Shown here piece by piece: positions 33,949-41,438 of a DNA stretch of 64,000 nt. The position numbers and the translations under genes were made by a program. The notes under the pieces were generated by a model, which was given only the letters and a program-made list of their open reading frames with translations, was not told where the DNA came from and did no database searches. Location of the stretch: the NCBI GenBank assembly GCA_963790085.1, contig CAWBNH010000012.1:1-64000 (forward strand), in the 5' to 3' direction. The first letter of the stretch is position 1; the number at the start of each line of letters is the position of its first letter. The stretch comes from CAXMST01 sp963790085. Lineage in GTDB: Bacteria; Actinomycetota; Thermoleophilia; Solirubrobacterales; 70-9.

Positions 33949-34488
33949 GTGCCATCCGCGATCCGACCGCCAGGCCTCGAGACGGCACGTTTGACGTTGC
34001 GGCCCTTAGCCCCGGAAGACCTCTTCGCGATGAGCCGGCTCCTTGGTGACACCGAGGCCCTAGCCCACTGGGGCGAGCCCCTCGACCGTGAGGGCACGCG
34101 GAGCTGGATCGAGAGAAACATGGCCCGCTACGAGGACGTGGGCTTCGGCCGCTGCGCGGTGATCCTCCGCGAGAGCGGCGAGCTGATCGGGGACTGCGGT
34201 CTCATCCCAACCACCGTCGAGGGCACCGACGAAGTCGAGCTCGGCTGGATCGTGGCCGCCGCCTATCAAGGACGAGGCATCGCGACGGAGGCGGCTGCGG
34301 CGTGGCGCGACTACGCCTTCGAAACGGTCGGGCTGAAGCGGATCGTGTCGATGATTAGTGAACGCAATGTCGCCTCTCGGCGGGTTGCGGAGAAGCTCGG
34401 GTTCACGGTCGAGCGGCCGGCCATCTGGGAGGGGTCGCAGATGTTGATGTACTCGCGGCGCCGGCCCTCCCTGTCCCTGTGCGGGTAA
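33949..34488 (+). CDS. GNAT acetyltransferase, RimJ/RimL type
   Basis: The protein has 179 residues from a GTG. The start ETARLTLRPLAPEDLFAMSR is typical of RimJ/RimL-like N-acetyltransferases. The acetyl-CoA site is visible in LGWIVAAAYQGRGIATEAA (Q/RxxGxG/A motif), followed by NVASRRVAEKLGFTVE. It acetylates an amine of an unknown protein or small molecule. It lies alone between two secreted-protein genes. Confidence 0.88.
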   Translation: MPSAIRPPGLETARLTLRPLAPEDLFAMSRLLGDTEALAHWGEPLDREGTRSWIERNMARYEDVGFGRCAVILRESGELIGDCGLIPTTVEGTDEVELGWIVAAAYQGRGIATEAAAAWRDYAFETVGLKRIVSMISERNVASRRVAEKLGFTVERPAIWEGSQMLMYSRRRPSLSLCG

Positions 34489-34609
34489 GTCCTGGGGCCG
34501 GCACCGCACAATCTCACCTGTGCTGCCGGGAGCGCTCGGGGCGGCGGGTGTGGAGACGATCGCCTGCCGCGCTCCACAGGGGTAGACACAGACCGACAGG
34601 GCCCTCGCC

Positions 34610-35019
34610 GGCGGGCGAATCGGCTCCGACCCATGCACCGACATTGGCGCACCATCTTCTTGACCAGGACGCCGATCTTGTCGCCTGCCAGAGGCGCGAC
34701 GTCCGACTCGAGGACGTACTTGCCCTCCTGCTCGTGCGGCCCGTGCCGATCACGAACTCCCTGCGGTCGAGCCTGTCGTTGCCGTTCTCGTCGTGAAAGA
34801 CGATCACCTTGCGCTTCTTCCTGCACTTCTTCGGCCCGACCGGACCGAGTAGCGGAAGTCGTTCGAGCTGAATTCGGAGAACCGGATCGAGACGTTCGTT
34901 CTCGACTTGCCACTCGTCGTCGCGGCGTCCGCGGCAAGCGCACCGAAGGCGAGGCAGGCAACCATCAGGCAGATACCAGTCAGCCAGGGCCGAGGGCCTC
35001 GATCTGTCCTATGGTCCAC
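34610..35019 (-). pseudogene. Small secreted basic protein, frameshifted
   Basis: From a GTG at 35019 the frame gives VDHRTDRGPRPWLTGICLMV and a signal peptide ending ADAA, then RTNVSIRFSEFSSNDFRYSV. Frame then changes: KCRKKRKVIVFHDENGNDRL and REFVIGTGRT lie in one frame and GKYVLESDVAPLAGDKIGVL in another. Together they match small secreted proteins with a Cys/Lys-rich sheet. Two indels, at about 34850 and 34725, would restore it. The end near 34610 is approximate. Confidence 0.6.
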
Positions 35020-35084
35020 GACGCAGTCTCCCCGGCGCGGCCACAGGATCAGCCTACGACCCCGGCCGAGCGGGCGCCTACCTG

Positions 35085-35090
35085 TAGGCT
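35085..35090 (+). promoter_or_regulatory. Leaderless-type -10 box (TAGGCT)
   Basis: It ends 7 nt before the ATG at 35098. Confidence 0.45.
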
Positions 35091-35097
35091 CCACGCC

Positions 35098-36358
35098 ATG
35101 AAGCGGTCTTGGAGAGGAGGGACGGCCTGTCTCCTCGCCATCGCGGCGCTGCTCGCGACACCGGCTCTCGGCGAGGCCGCGTTCCCCGGCACCAACGGCC
35201 CCATTGCCTTCGAGCGCATAGTCGGCCCGGGAGCACGCGAGATCTTCACGATGGAGCCCGACGGCAGCGGGCAGCGGAGCATCACCGACCCCCTCCAGCT
35301 CAGCAGCTCGCCGGCCTACTCAGCCGACGGCACGTTGATCGCCTTCGAGCGCGACAATGACATCTGGGTGATGAGGTCGGACGGCTCCGAGCCTCGGGCA
35401 GTCGTCGACGATCCGGGCAACGGCCAGCCGCGAGACGCCGAACCGAGCTTCTCGCCCGACGGCGAGCGAATCGTCTTCTCGCGTGACACGAACCTGAACC
35501 TCACGACCCAGGACGAGATCTTCACCGTCGATCTCGACAGCGGCGCAGCTCGTCAACCTGACCGAGAACGGCTCAGACCTCGACGACCAGCCCACCTACT
35601 CCCCCGACGGATCGAAGATCGCCTGGATCCGGAACGAGCACGGGCCCGCGGGCCCGGACGAGATCTTCGTGATGGACGCCGACGGCGGCAACCCGCAGAA
35701 TCTGACCGCATTCGGGGCCGAGAACTCGACCACCTCCCCCGACTACGCCCCCGACGGCTCGCGGATCGCCTTCGCCCACGACGGCGACATCTGGACCATG
35801 GACGCCGAGGACGGCTCCGACAAGCAGGACATCACGCCGAGCCCGATGATCGGTGAGACCGACCCCGCCTACTCGCCGGACGGCAGCCAGATCGCCTTTG
35901 CGCGGGATACCGGCGGCGCACCCACGGTGGACGAGATCTTCTCGCTGGGCGCCGGTCTCACCAACCTGACCAACTCCGCTCAGGACGACTTTGGGCCGGC
36001 CTGGGGGCCGCTTGACACGGAACTCAACGGCTTCGCCTCCGCCAAAAAGAAGCAGAAGCAAAAGCGCAAGCGGATCGTCGTCAAGGCCGAGGTCACGGCG
36101 GGAGAGGACCTCGACGCCATGGGCAAGGGCAAGGTCAAGGTCGGCAAGAAGTCCTACAAGCTCAAGCAGCAGACAAAGAGCGTCTCCTCAGGCTCCTCGA
36201 AGAACCTGAAGCTGAAGCCGAAGAAGTCCAAGCACGCCAAGAAGATCGCCAAGGCCCTGAAGAAGGGCAAGAAGGCGAAGGCGAAGCTGACCGTGAAGCT
36301 CACCGACGAGGCCGGCAACAAGAAGACAGAGAAGCTCTCGGTCAAGCTGAAGCGCTAG
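35098..36358 (+). pseudogene. Secreted TolB-like propeller with lysine-rich tail, one frameshift
   Basis: From the ATG a signal peptide (MKRSWRGGTACLLAIAALLA) leads into propeller repeats (SSPAYSADGTLIAFERDND, EPSFSPDGERIVFSRDTN). At about 35541-35546 the frame changes. The next frame continues exactly where the repeat should (LVNLTENGSDLDDQPTYSPD) to 36358. One inserted base in GGCGCAGC accounts for it. The end is the lysine-rich module (KKKQKQKRKRIVVKAEV to EKLSVKLKR), like those ending at 5840 and 8363. About 420 residues if repaired. Confidence 0.8.
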
Positions 36359-36447
36359 TCGGCTGGCCCGGCCGCCTAGAACGCTGAGCTCGGGTGCCGC
36401 GGCTGGCCCCGCCGGGCCCTTGTCGAGGTCGCCGTGGCGAGCCGCTA

Positions 36448-36453
36448 TAGGAT
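36448..36453 (+). promoter_or_regulatory. -10 box (TAGGAT) with short leader
   Basis: It lies about 52 nt before the ATG at 36506, which has its own strong ribosome site (AAGGAGGAGAG). Confidence 0.4.
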
Positions 36454-36505
36454 CGCCAGCCAAGTGGCGTCGCAGCGACGCCGGGGTCGAAGAAGGAGGA
36501 GAGAC

Positions 36506-36880
36506 ATGGTCAACGACGAGCTGGTCGAGCAACTGCGAGCCGCCTACGAGGAGTGGATTCAGGGCAACCCCGAGCCGGCGGTGGCGATGCTGTCCGACGA
36601 CATCACCTGGATCGTGCCCGGCAACAGCGCTGTGAGCGGAACCTACAACGGCATCGATCAGGTGATGGCCCACTGGAAGGCCCTCGGCGCGGCGCTGCGC
36701 GGCCTCGAGCTGCAGCAGATCCTCTCGGGGGGCGACTACGTGGCCGTCTTCAACATGGTCACGCTGACGACAGGCTCCGCCTTCCAGGTCGACGTCTGGC
36801 GGTTCGAGGACGGCAAGGCGATCGAGTTCCGGGTTGCCGCCGACACCGCCCTGCTCGAGAGCGCTTACGGCACCGGCTAG
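36506..36880 (+). CDS. SnoaL/NTF2-like protein
   Basis: This 124-residue protein has the size and pattern of the SnoaL-like alpha+beta barrel: AYEEWIQGNPEPAVAMLSDD, ITWIVPGNSAVSGTYNG, then VAVFNMVTLTTG and DVWRFEDGKAIEFRV. Members bind small hydrophobic ligands or act as isomerases/cyclases; the active residues vary, so no reaction is assigned. The ribosome site is AAGGAGGAGAG. Confidence 0.85.
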   Translation: MVNDELVEQLRAAYEEWIQGNPEPAVAMLSDDITWIVPGNSAVSGTYNGIDQVMAHWKALGAALRGLELQQILSGGDYVAVFNMVTLTTGSAFQVDVWRFEDGKAIEFRVAADTALLESAYGTG

Positions 36881-36912
36881 GGCGGCCGCCGCCTCCAGCG
36901 AGGGCCGGCGGA

Positions 36913-37557
36913 TCAGGCTCTGGCTCGTCCGGCCAGCACGGAGATCGGGTCACCGGCGTCGTCGAACTGCGCAACTTCGACCAGATCGGCCCACGGGAAT
37001 GCCGAGCGGTAGGCCGCCACCGTCCGCGCCGCCCAATGCTCGTACGAGGATGACCCGGACACCGATTCGGCCAGGTATACGAGCCCGCCCGGGCGGAGCA
37101 CCCGCCGCACCTCCGCCGCTGTCGCGGCCAGCTCGCCCTCCGCGACGAGCCCGCCGAGCACGGTCACGGTGACGACCACATCGGCTTCGTCATCGAACAG
37201 CGGCAGGCGCCCGTCCCGCCGCAGCCCGCGATAGGAGACCCCGGGAGCCCTCGGGGCGAGCGCCCGCAGCGCAGCGACGGGCTCGACCCCGATCGCCCGC
37301 CCGCCGATCAGTGCCGCGAGGTCGGCGGTGAAGCGCCCGGCCCCGCAGCCGAGGTCGCACACCACCCGCTCGCTCCCGTCGAGCAGCGCCGCCAGCGCCG
37401 GCAGCAGAACCCGGCGGTGCTCTGCCGTCAGCGCCTCCAGGTCGCGGTCGTCGGGGTGGTGGAAGTTGACGACCGCGCGCGCGCCGAGCTCCTCGGTGCG
37501 TCGAGTCCAGTACTCCAGGCTCTCCAGGCCGCCGCGCGGCCCCGGTGCAGAGGTCAA
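36913..37557 (-). CDS. SAM-dependent methyltransferase
   Basis: The protein has 214 residues from a TTG that overlaps the stop of the upstream gene (TTGA). Class I methyltransferase motif I is VCDLGCGAGRFTADLA; ADVVVTVTVLGGL and VRRVLRPGGLVYLAESV are motifs IV-VI. It is the third gene of a translationally coupled trio with the PhyH dioxygenase and another methyltransferase. Its substrate is unknown. Confidence 0.85.
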   Translation of the reverse strand: MTSAPGPRGGLESLEYWTRRTEELGARAVVNFHHPDDRDLEALTAEHRRVLLPALAALLDGSERVVCDLGCGAGRFTADLAALIGGRAIGVEPVAALRALAPRAPGVSYRGLRRDGRLPLFDDEADVVVTVTVLGGLVAEGELAATAAEVRRVLRPGGLVYLAESVSGSSSYEHWAARTVAAYRSAFPWADLVEVAQFDDAGDPISVLAGRARA

Positions 37558-38522
37558 CGCGAGACGATCGGGTTGAGCGGCGTGTCGATCACCGAGCCGG
37601 GGCCGATGCCGGGCATGAACCGCTGCCAATCGCCCGAGACCATCGTCGGCTCGTCGACGACCCGCGCTCCATCCGCGAAGTACGTAGAGGCGAGAACCGT
37701 GCGCGGCTGCGTCGTCGCATTGGCACGCGCGCAGTGAAAGCACCACGAATGGTGGAAGCTGAGCTCCCCGAGCGCGTACGGCGTGTCGTCGATCCGCACC
37801 CCTGCGGCACGAAAGCTCTCCGCGACGCCGCGGTCGTAGGAGGAGTCGGTCGCCGAGAAGTCCGTGTCCTCCGCCAGCCGCCACGCCTCGGCGTCGGCGG
37901 CAAAGGCGAGCGGTCCCATCGCCGGCGGAATCGCCTGCAACGGCAGCCAGCTCGTGACGATGTCGCGCGAGGCGATCGGGAAGTGGTGTGCGTCGAAGTG
38001 CCACGGCGTACGACCGCAACCGGGTTCCTTGGCCAGCACGTTGTCGTGGTAGAGCCGCACGTCGGCGACCTCGAGCAGCTCGGCCGCCAGGCGCCCGAGT
38101 CGCGGGGAGAGCGCAAACGCCTCGAGCACCTGCGACCCCTGCTGCCACATCAGGTCCATGCTCAGAAAGCCCGAGCGCCCCGGACCATCGCCGCCGGCCG
38201 CCAGTCGCGCCACCTCGGTCCGCGCCGCGGCCAGCGCACCGGCCGAGACGACACCCGGAAGCTTCACGAACCCCTCCGCGGCGAAGCGCTCCCGGGCGCC
38301 ATCGCTCAGCGGGTACGGCTCGGCCAGCTCGGCGCGCAACTCGTCCGCGGATGGCGCCGCAATGGGCTCCGGCGGGGGCAGCTCGACGAGCTCCGTCGGC
38401 CCCTCCTCGGAGCCATCCGCCAGCGAGAGGTACCAGTCCCACCAGTCCTCGTTGGTTCGCTCCCACGGCCTCGCGACGCCGGACTCCCGCGCGTGCTCGG
38501 AGCTCAGGATGCGACTGTCCAC
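37554..38522 (-). CDS. Phytanoyl-CoA dioxygenase (PhyH) family protein
   Basis: The protein has 322 residues. The double-stranded beta-helix Fe(II)/2-oxoglutarate dioxygenase core begins about residue 75 (FAAEGFVKLPGVVS). WHFDAHHFPI carries the HxD iron ligands, and GELSFHHSWCFHCARAN carries the distal His. The first 65 residues are Trp/Glu-rich and not part of the fold. It overlaps methyltransferase genes on both sides (4 and 19 nt). It probably hydroxylates a small molecule that the methyltransferases modify. Confidence 0.87.
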   Translation of the reverse strand: MDSRILSSEHARESGVARPWERTNEDWWDWYLSLADGSEEGPTELVELPPPEPIAAPSADELRAELAEPYPLSDGARERFAAEGFVKLPGVVSAGALAAARTEVARLAAGGDGPGRSGFLSMDLMWQQGSQVLEAFALSPRLGRLAAELLEVADVRLYHDNVLAKEPGCGRTPWHFDAHHFPIASRDIVTSWLPLQAIPPAMGPLAFAADAEAWRLAEDTDFSATDSSYDRGVAESFRAAGVRIDDTPYALGELSFHHSWCFHCARANATTQPRTVLASTYFADGARVVDEPTMVSGDWQRFMPGIGPGSVIDTPLNPIVSR

Positions 38523-39424
38523 GGAAATGCCTCTCCTTTGGGGGTCAAGGCCAGACAGACTACGGACTGGCTGAAGCGGTAGGCACCGGCTTCATCGTCG
38601 CGGCAGCCGGAGAGGTAGGGCCCGAGCACCGGCGCGGCGAGCATGTCGTCGAGCGTCGGACCGTCGTCGAACAGGCATCGGCGCAGGTAGCCCTCCAACA
38701 GCTCGGTCTCGTCGTAGCCGACCACGTGCTCGTATGTGAGCGTACGCTCCGAGGCGATCCAGCCGAGTGGCTCGGCCGCGGCCCGCAGCGCGGCCGCGAC
38801 CACCTCGCCGCTCAGATACGGCGTCCCGGCGCCGCCCCGCAACCCGTCGAGGAAGGCCCGGTAGGCGGTCAGGTAGTGGCCGTCCTCGGTGCCCTGGGCG
38901 ATGAAGCCGAGGCCGGCGGGCGCCAGTCCGGCTGCAAATCGCTCCGCCGCTGCGCCCAGGGCGTCGGGACGCAGGGCGTAGAGAGCGTGTGTCGCCCAGA
39001 CGACATCCCAGGGCCCTGCTGCGGGATCGAGGTCCTCGAGGGTCGTCTCGAAGCGAGTCGCCGGCGCCAACGGCGCCCGCAGGTGGCCTGCCGCCTCCGC
39101 GAGCGAGAAGGGCGAAGGGTCGAGCAGGTCGTATGCCACGCCGGGCTCATCGAGCGACGAGAGGTCGGCGCGCGCGAGCAACGCGGAGGGAAACCGACCC
39201 GATCCGCACGCGACATCGAGCAGCTCGAGCGGCTCGGAGTCCCCGCGACGCTCTTGCGCACGCCCCAGGGCCGAGCCCCAGTCCGCGACTCCGGCGAGCA
39301 GCTCGTAGTCGAGCTCCGCGAAGGCATAGAAAGCGCGCATCCCGCCGCGGCCTTCCTCGCTCCAGCTGGCGAGGCTTCGAGCCGCGGTGTCCCCTGCTGG
39401 AGCAGCGGGCGTTGATCTCTCCAC
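38504..39424 (-). CDS. SAM-dependent methyltransferase
   Basis: The protein has 306 residues from a GTG. LELLDVACGSGRFPSALLA is motif I; WDVVWATHALYALRP is motif IV. The C-terminal 120 residues form an added helical domain (YLRRCLFDDGPTLDDMLAAP). It is the promoter-proximal gene of the trio; TAGGGT (39432-39437 on the minus strand) ends 7 nt before the GTG. Its substrate is unknown. Confidence 0.83.
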   Translation of the reverse strand: MERSTPAAPAGDTAARSLASWSEEGRGGMRAFYAFAELDYELLAGVADWGSALGRAQERRGDSEPLELLDVACGSGRFPSALLARADLSSLDEPGVAYDLLDPSPFSLAEAAGHLRAPLAPATRFETTLEDLDPAAGPWDVVWATHALYALRPDALGAAAERFAAGLAPAGLGFIAQGTEDGHYLTAYRAFLDGLRGGAGTPYLSGEVVAAALRAAAEPLGWIASERTLTYEHVVGYDETELLEGYLRRCLFDDGPTLDDMLAAPVLGPYLSGCRDDEAGAYRFSQSVVCLALTPKGEAFPWTVAS

Positions 39425-39431
39425 CGTCCGG

Positions 39432-39437
39432 ACCCTA
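39432..39437 (-). promoter_or_regulatory. Leaderless-type -10 box (TAGGGT)
   Basis: It ends 7 nt before the GTG that opens the methyltransferase/PhyH/methyltransferase operon. Confidence 0.5.
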
Positions 39438-39502
39438 GCGGAGCCCTGTGTCCCGCTTCGATCGGCCGGAGGGAGCTCGGACGCGGCCGACCGTCGGCGC
39501 TA

Positions 39503-39508
39503 TAGGCT
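39503..39508 (+). promoter_or_regulatory. Leaderless-type -10 box (TAGGCT)
   Basis: It ends 6 nt before the ATG of the MaoC hydratase gene. Confidence 0.5.
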
Positions 39509-39514
39509 CCGCGG

Positions 39515-39985
39515 ATGGCGCTCGTCGAGATCAACGGGATCGAGGAGATGAAGGCTGCGGTCGGCAGGACCGTCGGGCCGGGCGAGTGGCGCCGGGTGAC
39601 CCAGGAGGACATCGACGCCTTCGCCCGCCTCTCCGGCGACGACCAGTGGATCCACGTCGACGTCGAGCGGGCGCGGGCCGAGAGCCCGTTCGGAACGACG
39701 GTCGCGCACGGCAACCTGACCCTCTCGCTGATCGACGGGCTGCGCCCCGGGCTGATGGCGTCGAGCGGCTTCGCGCTCGGGGTCAACTACGGCTGGAACA
39801 AGGTCCGGTTCCCGGCGCCGGTGCCCTCGGGGTCGCGGATCAGGGCGAGCGTCGAGCTGGCCTCCGTCGACGAGGTCGGCGGCGGCTGGTACCAGGTGGT
39901 GACGGTCTTCACCGTCGAGGTCGAGGGCTCCGAGAAGCCCTGCTGCGTGGCCGAGCACGTCGGTCGCGTCCTGGTTGCGTCCTAG
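39515..39985 (+). CDS. MaoC-type (R)-specific enoyl-CoA hydratase
   Basis: This 156-residue single hotdog domain has the hydratase-2 signature: RLSGDDQWIHVDVERARAES, PFGTTVAHG with the catalytic Asp/His pair. It hydrates trans-2-enoyl-CoA to (R)-3-hydroxyacyl-CoA. An enoyl-CoA hydratase of the crotonase family is 0.6 kb away on the other strand, so fatty-acid or polyester metabolism is plausible. Confidence 0.9.
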   Translation: MALVEINGIEEMKAAVGRTVGPGEWRRVTQEDIDAFARLSGDDQWIHVDVERARAESPFGTTVAHGNLTLSLIDGLRPGLMASSGFALGVNYGWNKVRFPAPVPSGSRIRASVELASVDEVGGGWYQVVTVFTVEVEGSEKPCCVAEHVGRVLVAS

Positions 39986-40052
39986 GCCGCGCGCTCGGGG
40001 GCGCCGCGCGGCGATCGGGCGCCGGGACCGCTCGGCCCCGGCGCCCGGATCC

Positions 40053-40495
40053 CTACTTGACGGTCAGCGTGCCCTCCATGCCGGCCTGGCGGTGGCCCGG
40101 GACCGAGCAGTAGAAGGTGTAGGTGCCCGGCTCGAGGTCGACCTCGGCCGTCTCCGAGGACTCGGTGATCACGCTGGTGCCGCCGAGGTCGGACCCGGAG
40201 CTGTCCTCGATCCGCACATCGTGGTCGACCGCGGCCGGGTTGCTGAAGTCGATCGTGACGACCCCGCATCGGCCTCGAGGCTGTCGGTGGTGTAGGCGAG
40301 CTGCCCGCCCGGGTCGGCCTCGACCTCGATCGTGCTGCCCGCCCCGCCGCCACCGGATTCAGCGGTGGTCTCGGCCGTCGTCTCGGTCGTGGTCGCCGCG
40401 TCGGTCGTCGTGTCGCTGTCGTCGTCGCCGCAGGCTGCGAGCCCAAGGGCGGCGATTGCCAGCACGGCGAAGATGGTGATCAGTCTGCGGTTCAA
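40053..40495 (-). pseudogene. Cupredoxin lipoprotein, one frameshift
   Basis: From a TTG at 40495 with AGGAGG upstream, a lipoprotein signal (ALGLAAC lipobox) leads to an acidic Thr-rich linker and a plastocyanin-like domain. At a run of four G (40262-40265) the frame is lost. Adding one G restores VVTIDFSNPAAVDHDVRIED, then TYTFYCSVPGHRQAGMEGTL and a TAG at 40053. His (VDHD), Cys, His and Met are all present for a type 1 copper site. Probably a periplasm-facing electron carrier if the frameshift is an error. Confidence 0.8.
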
Positions 40496-40541
40496 GATGC
40501 CTCCTAGGGGGATCGGTTGACTGAAATCTAGCCTGCCGGCG

Positions 40542-41363
40542 TCATCGACCCTCGAACGAGGGCTCCTCGCCGGCGAAGAACGCCGTGACGCCGTTGCGCA
40601 GGTCCTCGGTGGCCATGCTGTCCGCGATGCCGTGCCGCTCGAGCTGGAGATGGTCGGCGAGGCCGTTGTCGAGGCTCTGCCAGGCGAGGCTCTTGGCCAT
40701 CCGCACGTAGTGCGGGGCGAGCTTCGCCAGCTTCGCCGCCTTCGCGTGGGCGGCTTCGAGCAGCTCCTCGGCCGGAACCACCTTCGACACCAGGCCCGCC
40801 TCGAGCGCCTGCTCGGCGCTCAGGTTGGGGTCGTTGAGCAGCAGCTCGGCCGCCTTCGCCGGGCCGATCACCCGGGGCAGGAAGTAGGTCATGCCGCCGT
40901 CCGGGGAGGCGCCGATCCGCCCGTAGGCGCAGGCGAAGAAGGCGTCCGCGGAGGCGATCCGGATGTCGCACATCAATGCCAGCGAGAAGCCGGCCCCGGC
41001 GGCCGGGCCGTTGACGGCGGCGACCACCGCGTAGGGGATCCGCTTGAAGTCGACGATCGCCTGGTGGAGCACGTCGGCGCCGTGACGAACCTGCGAGGGC
41101 AGATCGGCATCGGGGTCCTCGACCCCCTGGCGGAACATCGTCACGTCGCCCCCGGCTGAGAATCCGCGGCCCGCACCGGTCACGATCAGGGCCCGGTAGG
41201 GGGCCCGATCGGCGAGCCAGGCGGAGACGACCATCAGCTCCTCGATCGTCGCCGGGTCGAACGAGTTGAGCTGGTCGGGCCGGTTCAGGGTCATCGTTCC
41301 GACGTCCCCGTCCTGGGAGAGCAGGATGTTGTTCAGCTCCGGCGGCGGCGTGGTCTCGCGCAT
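40542..41363 (-). CDS. Enoyl-CoA hydratase/isomerase (crotonase family)
   Basis: The protein has 273 residues from the ATG at 41363, with GAGGAG upstream. The frame stays open much further upstream antisense to uvrC, which is not coding. Crotonase landmarks are LNRPDQLNSFDPATIEELM, GAGRGFSAGGDVTMF (oxyanion hole) and AAVNGPAAGAGFSLALMCDI. ASPDGGMTYFLPRVIG aligns with the second oxyanion/catalytic loop, where a Gly-Gly rather than Glu pattern suggests an isomerase or other crotonase reaction. Confidence 0.88.
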   Translation of the reverse strand: MRETTPPPELNNILLSQDGDVGTMTLNRPDQLNSFDPATIEELMVVSAWLADRAPYRALIVTGAGRGFSAGGDVTMFRQGVEDPDADLPSQVRHGADVLHQAIVDFKRIPYAVVAAVNGPAAGAGFSLALMCDIRIASADAFFACAYGRIGASPDGGMTYFLPRVIGPAKAAELLLNDPNLSAEQALEAGLVSKVVPAEELLEAAHAKAAKLAKLAPHYVRMAKSLAWQSLDNGLADHLQLERHGIADSMATEDLRNGVTAFFAGEEPSFEGR

Positions 41364-41426
41364 CGTTCCTCCTCGGGGCCCCCGCGGCAGCCTGGCGGAA
41401 GCGGTTTGGGTGAAGGCTCGGCAGCC

Positions 41427-41432
41427 TACAGT
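41427..41432 (+). promoter_or_regulatory. Leaderless-type -10 box (TACAGT)
   Basis: It ends 6 nt before the GTG of uvrC and fixes that start over an internal GTG at 41472. Confidence 0.5.
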
Positions 41433-41438
41433 TAGGCC

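Noticed and set aside
40262..40265. The cupredoxin frame change as programmed frameshifting
   Set aside because: The G run lacks a slippery heptamer with downstream structure, and the same lesion type occurs in several unrelated genes.
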